Source: Thiorhodovibrio frisius
GTDB lineage: Bacteria; Pseudomonadota; Gammaproteobacteria; Chromatiales; Chromatiaceae
Assembly (NCBI RefSeq): GCF_033954835.1
Contig: NZ_CP121471.1
Span: 2,102,501-2,166,500, forward strand
DNA length: 64,000 nucleotides
Reading direction: 5' to 3'
Of this stretch, positions 35,538-44,380 are shown in pieces (the stretch's first letter is position 1; each line of letters starts with the position of its first letter). The translations under genes were made by a program, and so were the position numbers. The notes beneath the pieces are model-generated. The model ran no database searches. It saw only the letters and a program-made list of their open reading frames with translations, and had not been told where the DNA came from.

Positions 35538-35694
35538 GCCTAACAGTTTACTAGACAGAAAGTTGGTCAGGCGTGCTAGACAGAATCCGTGTAGCACCGT
35601 TAGCATAGATTCTGTCTAGCGCCGAGCCTGAAAACAATGTTTTCGCAGGCGCTCCAAATCTAACACTTCCTGTCTGTGAATTCGAGGCTAGCAC
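35538..35694. promoter_or_regulatory. attI region and intI leader with dyad
   Basis: GCCTAAC at 35538-35544 (GTTAGGC on minus) marks the crossover point at the head of the array. Between it and intI lies a perfect 13-bp inverted repeat (GCTAGACAGAATC at 35575-35587 and its complement at 35608-35620), plus a third partial copy ACTAGACAGAAAG at about 35550. These could be integrase-binding direct repeats of attI or an operator shared by intI and the cassette promoter. Confidence 0.6.
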
Positions 35695-37125
35695 ATGCCC
35701 GCGCATCGAGCAACAACAAGAGACGCCATGGATCGGTTCTGGGATCGCTTTATTGAGCGGGCGCGGACGAAAGGCGTCAAGGAGAACGCGATTCGGTGGC
35801 TTGTGCGGCGGGCGGAAGCCTACCTCAAGGCATTTGCGGGCAAGCGACTGGCGCAACACAGCGTCGATGATGTGAGCGGCTACCTGGAACACACCGGTCG
35901 GCTAGGCGGAATCAAGGACTGGCAATTTGTCCAAACTGTCGATGCTATACAGAATCTGCTGGAGACCGCGAATGCACCCTTGGTCGGGCAGGTGGATTGG
36001 GGGTTCTGGCGCGATTCTGCGCGGGCGCTGGAGACGGATCATCCCACGATCACGCGCGAGACCGAGGCATCGGGTGCCGCCAAGGTGGACGAGCAACCCC
36101 CATCAGGAATCGCCTTCAAGCCAAAGCGCAATGCGCGCTCGCCATTGGATGCGGTGAGGGAAAATCATTCCGCGCTGCTCGAGCGGATGATTGCGGAGAT
36201 TCGCCGGCGCAAGTATTCAATCCGCACCGAGCAGGCGTATGAAGCCTGGGTCTGCCGTTTCATTCTGTTCTGCGACAACCGCGACCCGACGGAGCTGGGT
36301 GCGGAACGCGTGCGTGCCTTCCTTGAGGATTTGGCGGTGCGAGGCAATGTGTCGGCCAGTACCCAGAGCCAGGCGCTGAATGGGCTGGCGTTTCTCTACC
36401 GGCAGGTGTTGGGTCGGTCCATGGACGAAATGGGCGACTTCGTCCGGGCGAAGCGGCCGAAGCGGCTGCCGGTGGTGCTGGAGCGCTCGGAGGTCGCGCT
36501 CTTGCTGACGGGCATCGAAGGTACCCAGCATTTGATGGCGGCTTTGCTCTATGGGACGGGAATGCGGCTGATGGAGTGCGTGCGCCTGCGGGTTCAGGAT
36601 ATCGATTTTGCGTACCATCAGATTGTGGTGCGCGATGGCAAGGGACAGAAGGATCGGGTGGTGCCGCTGCCGGGGCGGTTGGAGCAACCACTGCGGGAGC
36701 AGCTGGAGAAAGTCCGCGCTTTACATGAGCAGGATTTGGCCCAGGGATTTGGGGAGGTGTTTCTGCCGGACGCGCTGGCGCGCAAGTGGCCGAATGCGCC
36801 TAAGGAATGGATTTGGCAGTATGTCTTTCCAAGCGGCCGACTGTCGGTGGACCCGCGCAGCGGGAAGATGCGCCGGCATCATGTGCATGAAAATGGCTTG
36901 CAGAAGGCGGTGAAGGCGGCGGGAACGCGGGCCGGGATCGCGAAGAAGGTGAACTGCCATTGCCTGCGCCATTCGTTCGCCACCCATGTGCTGGAGTCGG
37001 GCTATGACATTCGCACGGTGCAGGAATTGCTGGGGCACGCGGATGTGTCGACTACCATGATTTACACCCATGTGCTTAATCGCGGCTGTCAGGGAGTGCG
37101 CAGTCCGTTGGATGGGTTGCTCTAA
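35695..37125 (+). CDS. intI: Integron integrase IntI (long form)
   Basis: 476 residues. A tyrosine recombinase with Arg in [29 protein letters not shown] (His-x-x-Arg), [15 protein letters not shown] (His and nucleophile Tyr). Between Arg and the His box is the insertion found only in integron integrases ([34 protein letters not shown]). About 140 extra N-terminal residues ([33 protein letters not shown]) look like a second SAM-like core-binding domain, which makes the protein longer than the usual 320-350. The start at 35695 has GAGG 7 bases upstream; 35728 is possible. It is transcribed away from the cassettes. Confidence 0.93.
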   Translation: MPAHRATTRDAMDRFWDRFIERARTKGVKENAIRWLVRRAEAYLKAFAGKRLAQHSVDDVSGYLEHTGRLGGIKDWQFVQTVDAIQNLLETANAPLVGQVDWGFWRDSARALETDHPTITRETEASGAAKVDEQPPSGIAFKPKRNARSPLDAVRENHSALLERMIAEIRRRKYSIRTEQAYEAWVCRFILFCDNRDPTELGAERVRAFLEDLAVRGNVSASTQSQALNGLAFLYRQVLGRSMDEMGDFVRAKRPKRLPVVLERSEVALLLTGIEGTQHLMAALLYGTGMRLMECVRLRVQDIDFAYHQIVVRDGKGQKDRVVPLPGRLEQPLREQLEKVRALHEQDLAQGFGEVFLPDALARKWPNAPKEWIWQYVFPSGRLSVDPRSGKMRRHHVHENGLQKAVKAAGTRAGIAKKVNCHCLRHSFATHVLESGYDIRTVQELLGHADVSTTMIYTHVLNRGCQGVRSPLDGLL

Positions 37126-37337
37126 ATGCACATTTGCCGGCCGGCGATTTCGCATCCGTCAAATGGGCCCCGGGTAGGTAGTTCAATTTGAACTGATTCA
37201 TGGACTTTTTCGACCCGCAACATTCATGCACTGCGCCGGTCGTAAGTCATTGTTAAAATGCACAAAAAAAACGGCACCGTGACGGCGAAAAACTGCATGA
37301 GCTAGAAGACAGGGAATCCTGCCAAATTGAACTATAC

Positions 37338-38171
37338 ATGACCATGTCTGACACGGAGGAGAACCAAGCGGTCTATCCGCAGCCGAGCAGCCAGAAACCC
37401 GGCATGGGCTTTCCGATCTGCCGCATGGTGGCACTGATCTGTTTGGGCAGTGGCGCATTGCTCGATGCCGCCACTGGCCCGTGCGAAGGCCAGTGTGGAA
37501 GCAGGGGCAGCGATGAGCAGACGTTGCTGCGCGGCATGCTCGATGCGCTCGCTGCGGACGATATCCTGCTCGGCGACGCCTTCTACCCGACCTACTTTCT
37601 GCTCTGCGAATTAGTGCGCCGGGGCGTCGATGGGGTGTTCGAGCAGCACGGCGCACGCAAACGCAGCACCGACTTCAAAACCGGGGAGACGCTCGGCGCG
37701 CGTGATCATTTGCTGGTGCTGGAGAAACCAAAAAAGCGACCGGATTGGATGACGCAGGAGCAGTACGCGCAAGCTCCGGAAACGCTGAAGGTGCGCGAGT
37801 TCGCAGCCGGTGGGAAAATCATGGTCACCACCTTTCTGGATGCCAAAGCGGCCCCGAAGAACAAACTCAAGGTGCTCTACCTGCGCCGCTGGAACGTGGA
37901 GCTGGATCTGCGCAACATCAAGACCACCCTCGGCATGGCACAACTGCGCTGCAAGACCCCGGAGATGGCCATCAAGGAACTGTGGGTCTACTTACTGGCC
38001 TACAACCTGATCCGCTTGCTGATGGCCCAAGCCGCTTTGCTGGCCGACCAAGTTCCCAGGCAACTGAGCTTCAAGCACACCGCCACAAAGCTCAAAATAA
38101 AACCAAAAAAGTTCGACGGCGGGTGGTCGACCTTGAGCGATTCGCTAGGCGCTTTCTACGGTTTAACCTGA
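37338..38171 (+). pseudogene. IS4-family transposase remnant, truncated at both ends
   Basis: 277 residues in one frame. YPQPSSQKPGMGFPICRMV, DILLGDAFYPTYFLLCEL (second catalytic Asp) and LYLRRWNVELDLRNIKTTLGMAQLR (Glu region) are IS4-family signatures of a type different from the transposase at 28.8 kb. The N-terminal third with the first catalytic Asp is missing and the C-terminus runs out of homology after LSFKHTATKLK, so the gene is dead. Its end runs into the toxin gene. Confidence 0.75.
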
Positions 38172-38554
38172 AAACCTGCCTGTTTGAAGTGCTCATCAAA
38201 TGCAAACGCAATCTGAATCTGGTACTCCTGCATGAGGACAAATGACGAGCAATCGGTAAAACTCCATTCTTTATCTGCCCGTTCACGAAACAAGACTGCT
38301 GTTGCGGCAATCTGTGTCGGAGTAAGGTAAACTAGCCGAATTTTCTGACTGGTTTGCAGCATATCAAGAAACTTCACTGCATAGTTGTGACCCACACGGG
38401 ACAATAACAAAGTGACGGTTTCATCCATGACATAATCGCTTGTAATCAGCGACGATGTATTGTGTTTCAGGAAAAGCTTTGCCGCTTCGTGATCCCGATC
38501 CTTGCGAACCATTGCTGTATACCATGCGCCAGTATCAACAAAAATGCTCTGCAT
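38156..38554 (-). CDS. VapC-like PIN-domain toxin
   Basis: 132 residues. IFVDTGAWYTAM gives the first acidic residue of the PIN active site, SDYVMDETVTLLLSR the second, and SFTDCSSFVLMQE the third (TDC-x-S motif), with FAFDEHFKQAGF at the end. VapC toxins are Mg-dependent RNases that cut tRNA or rRNA. Its start overlaps the stop of the small gene upstream (TAATG), the usual antitoxin-toxin order. Low GC relative to the chromosome fits transfer. Confidence 0.8.
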   Translation of the reverse strand: MQSIFVDTGAWYTAMVRKDRDHEAAKLFLKHNTSSLITSDYVMDETVTLLLSRVGHNYAVKFLDMLQTSQKIRLVYLTPTQIAATAVLFRERADKEWSFTDCSSFVLMQEYQIQIAFAFDEHFKQAGFQVKP

Positions 38555-38778
38555 TATGAAGCACCGTACAGGTAAGCATCATGCCGCCGTGCCACGTCAC
38601 TGTCTTCTCCTTCCGCAATACCGATAATATCAAATAGAGGGTCTTGCTGACTGGCTGGTTCAGCTTGCAAGGGAACCCCGTCTTCTTTAGCCAGTTGCGT
38701 CAGAATAACCTGCATCAGTCTGAATTTATCAGTATGCGATAAAGACGTAATAATAGGGATAACTTCACTTACTGACAT
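38554..38778 (-). CDS. Antitoxin partner of the PIN toxin
   Basis: 74 residues. Helical N-terminal part (EVIPIITSLSHTDKFRLMQVILTQLAKEDG) and acidic C-terminus ending in EDSDVARRHDAYLYG, which would wrap the toxin. There is no clear ribbon-helix-helix or AbrB motif, so the antitoxin class is open. Assignment rests on its position and coupling to the toxin. Confidence 0.65.
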   Translation of the reverse strand: MSVSEVIPIITSLSHTDKFRLMQVILTQLAKEDGVPLQAEPASQQDPLFDIIGIAEGEDSDVARRHDAYLYGAS

Positions 38779-38825
38779 AAAACATACCTTTCAGTATTTA
38801 AAATGCGGGCCTAACTATTAAGCAT

Positions 38826-39080
38826 TTATCCATCGGGCGCTAAGCCGTGAGATGCGACTTTTTCGCCTTTCCGTCGAAGCTCATCGAGAGTGTCATTTAG
38901 TCGTGAAATCTTGCTTGTATCCAGAACCAGCCGAACGGCCACTCCGGAATAACTGCACTCCAGAAACTCTGAACTGGCACCGGAAAGCTTCAGCGCTTTG
39001 TCGCCGCTGCAAACAAAAATACTCCCGCCAAGCTGGCATAACGCGCTGTTCATGTGGTGGGCATCGTGGCTGATCGCCAT
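38826..39080 (-). CDS. Hypothetical small protein, possibly a fragment
   Basis: 84 residues, ATG at 39080 with no good ribosome-binding site. A His-rich start (SHDAHHMNSALCQLGG) and a C-terminal amphipathic helix (ISRLNDTLDELRRKGEKV) suggest a real soluble protein, but I recognise no family. It begins 36 bases from the IS-end remnant and may have lost its 5' part there. Confidence 0.35.
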   Translation of the reverse strand: MAISHDAHHMNSALCQLGGSIFVCSGDKALKLSGASSEFLECSYSGVAVRLVLDTSKISRLNDTLDELRRKGEKVASHGLAPDG

Positions 39081-39115
39081 GGGCTGGGCTAGATGTACTT
39101 AACTGAGCGCTTACA

Positions 39116-39221
39116 ATTTGTGTGTGGCGCTTCATTGGTTGTACTCCATTGGGTGAAAATCGGGAATCGAGGCGATAATTTCAGCAAAATCCGCGCGATG
39201 GCGCTTAAGTTAACGACATTG
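39116..39221. mobile_element. Right-end remnant of the IS4-family element
   Basis: 106 bases aligned without gaps to 30103-30208, the right end of the complete IS, with only three differences by my reading. It ends in the same CATTG terminus and has the same orientation. No transposase is attached. Confidence 0.85.
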
Positions 39222-39244
39222 GGCTAGAGCCACACGATGAGCCT

Positions 39245-40777
39245 TTAGTCAGGAAGTGGTTCGTAACTTAGCTGAAAGATCGGTGCGGCAATGATGTAAA
39301 GGTCGCTGTTGCTGTCACTGCGCACGGCCAAGTAGTCGCCGGGTTTGCCGTGCATGTAGCCGTCCGCGTACCAGGGTGTGAAAACCTTGGTGTTGCGTTC
39401 CAGTGGGCTGGCATGAATAAAGGTTTCCCCTGATGCCTTGCACGGACGTGCGTGGGGGAGCAGATCAATCGACTCATGCCGCAGCTTGTCTTTCACTGTC
39501 GGGGCGTAAAAGGCTTCGGTCATGGCCGCAGGCAGGAATGAAAAAGTCCCGTCCTCCTGGATATAGCTTCGCTCGAACTTCTGTCGGTCGATGGGGTAGG
39601 CTTCGCCCTGAACCCCAATCATCAGATAGGTATCGGCAGAGACGGTGAATGAGGCATCGCCTTCAAGGGTGCGGACAATCACTTCCGTGCCCTCGGAGTA
39701 GAGGTCGCTCAGTCGCACATAGCCTTGCTGAAGCGGCTTTTTCTTGTAGCGGGGCATGTCCGTTGTATCGGGCTGGTAGGCTCCGGAGATGATCTTGTCA
39801 TAGTTGTCGAAATACTTGGCCAGCCGGTGCGACAGAAAATCGCCAGCCCCGGTGTCTGACTCCGGCAGGCTCAGGAATCCTCCAGCCTTTTCTTTGTTTC
39901 CGCCGCCACTGCCGCGACCTTCGGTGAGGAATCCGGCCAGTTCGTTGGCCATCACTTCTGCGGTGGCACTCCTGAGCGACAGTTTGATGCCGCCGCTAAT
40001 GGGTGTGAAGCCAACAATCACATTCACATCCTGCACCTGCATTGCCAGGTCGCTGATAAAGCCAAGGATGTTTGGATCACAGGGGGGCGCCTCGAAGATC
40101 GCTGCCCCGCGTGCATCATCGTAACGGGCGCGGTGCAGGGCCTCTCCGGTGATGGTCAGTTCTTCTTTGGCCAGATTGCATCCTTTAAGCTCTTTGATGA
40201 GTTTTGCGTCGAAATCGAGATGGTCGAGCAGGTCCCGATCCATCGGATGGAAGAGCTCAGCAAAGCTGTTGGTATCGGTATACAAGCCGTAATAGAGTGC
40301 CGTAGCGACATCGGGATTGGCGGAAAAATCGAATTCGGCCTGTTGCAGCAGTTTCCAAATCACGGTGGAGCAGCTGCCGAGATAAGGCTCGATGAGTTCG
40401 AACCGGGCAAGGTCTTTTTCCTTGATGTGATGATCAATCACGCAGACAGCGTCGTTTTCGATCAACTGAACATTTCCCGCCCCATGCTGACAATCAACGG
40501 TGATAAGCAGCCGATCCGGCTCATTCGGGAATAAGCTGAGCTGATCGCGGCTGGCATCGCGAAGATAAACGAGGGGAATGTCCAGCGCCTCGACAAAGCG
40601 CGCGAGATTGGGCTTACTGATCGGGCATGGTCCGGCGTAAACCAGTTTGACCGGTGTGCCACGCTGCTCGAAGTAACGTCCTAGGGCAAAGGCCGACGCG
40701 ATGGTGTCGGCATCTGGAATGTTGTGGCATTGGATGACAACGGCCGGAAAATCGTGCAGGTCTTGTAAATGCAGCAT
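39245..40777 (-). CDS. DHH-family phosphoesterase with extra C-terminal domain
   Basis: 510 residues, ATG preceded by GAGGCG. IQCHNIPDADTIASAFALGRYF and VCVIDHHIKE are the DHH motifs with Mn ligands, and GSGGGNKEKAGGF is the DHHA1 substrate loop (His replaced by Asn-Lys in GGGxxxxAGG). Residues about 340-510 form two similar beta-rich units (YLMIGVQGEAYPIDRQKFERSYIQEDG and PGDYLAVRSDSNSDLYIIAAPIFQLSYEPL), resembling PGDYG-type domains. DHH enzymes cut nanoRNAs, pAp or cyclic dinucleotides; the substrate here is not clear. Confidence 0.8.
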   Translation of the reverse strand: MLHLQDLHDFPAVVIQCHNIPDADTIASAFALGRYFEQRGTPVKLVYAGPCPISKPNLARFVEALDIPLVYLRDASRDQLSLFPNEPDRLLITVDCQHGAGNVQLIENDAVCVIDHHIKEKDLARFELIEPYLGSCSTVIWKLLQQAEFDFSANPDVATALYYGLYTDTNSFAELFHPMDRDLLDHLDFDAKLIKELKGCNLAKEELTITGEALHRARYDDARGAAIFEAPPCDPNILGFISDLAMQVQDVNVIVGFTPISGGIKLSLRSATAEVMANELAGFLTEGRGSGGGNKEKAGGFLSLPESDTGAGDFLSHRLAKYFDNYDKIISGAYQPDTTDMPRYKKKPLQQGYVRLSDLYSEGTEVIVRTLEGDASFTVSADTYLMIGVQGEAYPIDRQKFERSYIQEDGTFSFLPAAMTEAFYAPTVKDKLRHESIDLLPHARPCKASGETFIHASPLERNTKVFTPWYADGYMHGKPGDYLAVRSDSNSDLYIIAAPIFQLSYEPLPD

Positions 40778-40975
40778 GATGCGCCTCTATCAGTCAAATT
40801 GGGTGTCTGATTCCAGCAATTCCAAATTGGCCCTGTCACCGCCCTGAGCACCTATCTTGTGGATGTCAGGCTCGCTTCGGGCGCATTGAGCATGGGCTTG
40901 AATAAGCCGTCGCAGTGAGCATAAACGATGTACTGCGTCGGTCAATCAGAGGCCGTCGCGACTGTATCAATCTCA

Positions 40976-43663
40976 TCATAGCTGCCGATAGCGCGCCAGC
41001 AGCTTCTTCAGAGCGGCAAAATCGATCGGTTTGGGCAGAAAGTCGGTCATGCCTGCGGCGATAAAGTGATCGGCGTCCTGCTCGAACGCATGCGCCGTCA
41101 GGGCGATGATGGGGATATCGCGCGGCCAGTCTGCCTGGGGATCGGTGCGGATATGGCGTGTAGCGTCGAGGCCGTCGAGCTTGGGCATCTGTACGTCCAT
41201 CAAGATCAGATCGAAGTGCCCGGCAGCTAGGGCGTCTAACGCCAACTGGCCGTTTTCGACGCAGGTCACTTGATGCCCAAGCTTAGCCAGTAACTTTTGT
41301 ACCACCAGGCGATTGGCCGGTTCGTCCTCGGCGACCAGGATGGACAGGGGAAGCTTGGCCCCGGTGCTGTTAGCTGGTTGTTTGGGCTCCGCCGAGGCGA
41401 TGCCTTGTTGGACTGCGAGGGGATCGGGCGAGGCGATATCAGGGGCTGGTGCGACGACCTCGACAGGCAGCGAGAACTGGATGCGGCAGCCGTCACCCAG
41501 TTTGGTATTAATCTGAATGTCGCCGCCGAACTGATCGATCAGTCGCTTGACGATAGATAGTCCAAGCCCTGTACCTTTGTAGCGTCGGGTATCGGAGGCA
41601 TCGGCCTGGGTGAAGGGCTCAAAGAGCTGATCCACCATTGCGGGGTCCATGCCGATGCCGGTGTCTTCAACGGTGCATTGCAGCTGGCATTGCCCAGGCA
41701 CATTCGCCGTGGGTGTGGCCTTTAGTCTGATGTCGATCCGGCCCTGATCGGTGAATTTGACGGCGTTGCCAATCAGGTTTAGCAGGATCTGACGCAGGCG
41801 ACCGGCATCGGCGCGCATCAAGCTGGGTACCTCCCGCGCAACGCTGTATTCGAGATGCACGGCTTTTGGCTTTGTCTGGAGTGCGAAAATGGCGCAGATG
41901 GCGTTCAGCAACTCGCGGGGTGCGAAGGTGCTCGGGCGCAGCTCCAGCATGCCGGCCTCGATCTTGGAGAAATCCAGAATGTCATTGATGAGCTGCAACA
42001 AGGTCTGCCCGCACTCGAGCCCGGTGGCGAGCAGGCGGCGCTGATCCTCATCCAAATGACTGTCTTCGAGCAGTTGCAGGGTGCCGAGTACGCCATTTAG
42101 CGGCGTGCGGATTTCATGGCTGATGTTGGCTAGGAACTGGCTTTTCGCGCGATTGGCCGCTTCGGCCTTGGCGGATGCTTGAGCGAGCTGGCGATTGGTG
42201 TCGAGCAGGCGTTCTTCGTCGGCTTTGCGCTCGGTGATGTCGGCGGTATAGCCGTACCAGCGCACGCGCCCGTCCGCCATTTGTTCCGGACGCGACATGC
42301 CACGCAGCCAGCGCGAACCCTTCTCGGGGATCAGCACGCGGAAATCCAACTGCCATAGGCTCAGAGTCCGCGCGGACTCCCGAATCGATTCCATAAAGGG
42401 CGCGCTGTCCTCGGGGTGAATGCGTGCGAGGGCCGGTTGCGCATCGTCATGCACGGTCTCGGGCGAGAGTCCGCAAACGTCGCGGAAGCCATCGGAGACG
42501 AATGGGATGGCCAGGCGGTCATCGGCAAGCTGTTCCATTTGAAACAAATAGCCGGGAACCATACGTGCCAGGCTGTCCAGCAGTTGATTGCTGTCGCGCA
42601 ATGCCTGCTGTTGCGCGAGTAGCTGGCGGTCTGCGCGGCGCAAGAGTGCGATGACCAGGCCAAGCAGTATCAGCAGCAAGACAAGCCCGGCGAGCAAACT
42701 GATGCCGAGTAGCCGGTAGAAGTTCGTCTCTTCGGCGCTGATGTCGCGAAAGACTACCAAGTCGCCCACCTGGATGCCCGCGACATCGCGCAACGCCAGA
42801 CGGGCATGCCACCAAACCTGGCCATCCGGGGCGCGAAAACGCTTTCCCTTGACCCCTTGGTCTTCGTTCGCCCTGAGGCGCTCGGTCTCCTGTTCGGCGG
42901 CAGTCCGGGGCTCGAGTGCGTCCAACAGCGCCGAATTGGAGACAAAGCTCGACGCCTGCTGTGGGAATCTGTCCCAGTCTGACTTGCGGCCGAGCATGCG
43001 CATGCCCTCCTGCCAGCGTGCACGGTCGAGACCGGATTTGTCGATCAGTACGGCCAATTCGATGTCAAGATGACGGCTAACGTCTGTGAGGACGTCCTCG
43101 ATCTCCTTGCCTAACTCGACATAGCCAAGTAGTCGCCCATCGGCGCGAACGGGCACCACGGCCCGCAACGTAAAGGAGCCCAGAGCGCCAAGCTCGATGC
43201 CAGCGGCCGGCTCGCCGCTGCGCTCTGCCTCGCGCGTGGTGAAGCGCTCGATCAGATCGGAATGACGTGCCGGCTGGTGCAGCCGGACCAGGCAGCGGCG
43301 GTCAGGTCCGATGACATAGAAATGGGTAACTTCATGACGCTGCTTCAGGCTTGCGAACAAGGGGCTCCATTGGGCGAGCAGCGCGGCGCGATCAAAATCG
43401 TCGAGCGCCTGTTGCAGGTCGGCATCCTGCGCGAGGACCTGCGCTGCGACCAAAAGCCCATCGGCTTGCTCCTCCAGCGAAAGCTCGACCTCGTGGCGGA
43501 CGTCAAGGGCCAGGTTTCCAAGCGATTCGTCTAGGTAGTTTCGGTGCAGGTCAATGAGCAGCCAGATGGCGCCGGCGAGAAGCAGAGTGATCAAGAGGGT
43601 GAGTGGCGGAAGCAGCCTGCCCAGTACTGGTTTGGGTACAGGTTTGGGCACCGGTTTCGGCAT
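40976..43663 (-). CDS. Hybrid sensor histidine kinase with receiver domain
   Basis: 895 residues from the ATG at 43663 (GGAG close upstream); a TTG frame opens 18 codons earlier. The N-terminus is a KPVP repeat, then a membrane helix, a large periplasmic Cache-like sensor (about 40-320), a second helix (about 320-345), a PAS/PAC domain (about 365-485), HisKA with [18 protein letters not shown], HATPase with [13 protein letters not shown] and [12 protein letters not shown], and a receiver with [13 protein letters not shown]. It senses an external ligand and starts a phosphorelay; no Hpt or output gene is adjacent. Confidence 0.9.
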   Translation of the reverse strand: MPKPVPKPVPKPVLGRLLPPLTLLITLLLAGAIWLLIDLHRNYLDESLGNLALDVRHEVELSLEEQADGLLVAAQVLAQDADLQQALDDFDRAALLAQWSPLFASLKQRHEVTHFYVIGPDRRCLVRLHQPARHSDLIERFTTREAERSGEPAAGIELGALGSFTLRAVVPVRADGRLLGYVELGKEIEDVLTDVSRHLDIELAVLIDKSGLDRARWQEGMRMLGRKSDWDRFPQQASSFVSNSALLDALEPRTAAEQETERLRANEDQGVKGKRFRAPDGQVWWHARLALRDVAGIQVGDLVVFRDISAEETNFYRLLGISLLAGLVLLLILLGLVIALLRRADRQLLAQQQALRDSNQLLDSLARMVPGYLFQMEQLADDRLAIPFVSDGFRDVCGLSPETVHDDAQPALARIHPEDSAPFMESIRESARTLSLWQLDFRVLIPEKGSRWLRGMSRPEQMADGRVRWYGYTADITERKADEERLLDTNRQLAQASAKAEAANRAKSQFLANISHEIRTPLNGVLGTLQLLEDSHLDEDQRRLLATGLECGQTLLQLINDILDFSKIEAGMLELRPSTFAPRELLNAICAIFALQTKPKAVHLEYSVAREVPSLMRADAGRLRQILLNLIGNAVKFTDQGRIDIRLKATPTANVPGQCQLQCTVEDTGIGMDPAMVDQLFEPFTQADASDTRRYKGTGLGLSIVKRLIDQFGGDIQINTKLGDGCRIQFSLPVEVVAPAPDIASPDPLAVQQGIASAEPKQPANSTGAKLPLSILVAEDEPANRLVVQKLLAKLGHQVTCVENGQLALDALAAGHFDLILMDVQMPKLDGLDATRHIRTDPQADWPRDIPIIALTAHAFEQDADHFIAAGMTDFLPKPIDFAALKKLLARYRQL

Positions 43664-44310
43664 GGACTCCGGTGTCGGCTGCGCCGGGCTTGGGGGCTGA
43701 GCGTGAGATTGGAACAATGCAATGGCTTGGGCAGAGTGGCCGCCGCTTGGGCGGGCACAGGGCTGAAGCGACCTCCATCTGTTGCAGGTTGCGGAGCCGG
43801 GAGCGACGGCGTCGAGAGCTCCCTGTCAGGGCAATGGCGTGATGGGCTCGGCAAAAAACTGAAGTCTGTCCAAACAATATAGCAGCTCGCGGAAGAACAG
43901 AGGTCTATAGATTGATCGATCTCATTGCCAATTTCGGGCCGGAAGTGGTCGGGAGATACGCTGATGCTTGTCGCTGATGACTGGGTGTGGCCCAATAGCC
44001 GTCTGATGGGCTTGGCGGCGGATTGGGCTAGAGACCATCATTGAGAAAAAGACTCGCGGGCTGGTCGGCAGGAGCCGTCAGTTTCTCTTCGCCTAAGACT
44101 GAATTGCTGGTCCTTAACGGAACGAAACTGGCGATTGGAAAGCCTACGGGAGCGGAGTCGCGCGTTAAAGAGCTCATTCCCTTGTTTCTGGGTCAAGAAG
44201 TCTGAATCTCTCTGGATCATAAGGGTAAACTAAGTTGCTTGCAGCCAGCCGAATGTTCGCCAAAAAACGGCTGCGCTTCAACGCTTAACCGTGCCGACGT
44301 CACGACCTCC
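43664..44310. other. Intergenic region, nothing recognised
   Basis: About 650 bases between the divergent hybrid kinase and the three-gene operon. Small open frames here have no family signature, no ribosome-binding sites and odd composition. I see no RNA gene or palindrome. Confidence 0.35.
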
Positions 44311-44370
44311 CTGATCTTACCCGATCTTATCCGATCTTACCCGATCTTACCCGATCTTACCCGATCTTAT
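44311..44370. repeat. Six tandem 10-bp repeats upstream of operon
   Basis: Six head-to-tail copies of CCGATCTTAC with one or two base changes (44311-44370), ending directly at the ribosome-binding site AGGAA of the gene at 44381. The unit length is close to one helical turn. Confidence 0.9.
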
Positions 44371-44380
44371 AGGAATCGCC

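Noticed and set aside
35608-35690. LexA (SOS) box before intI
   Set aside because: CTGT occurs, but no CTGT-N8-ACAG arrangement could be found.
38808-38816. GCCTAAC-like core as a fifth attC or attI
   Set aside because: No partner core site and no inner inverted arms nearby.
44311-44370. Possible CRISPR array from regular repeats
   Set aside because: Units are 10 bases with no spacers and no cas genes nearby; it is a simple tandem repeat.
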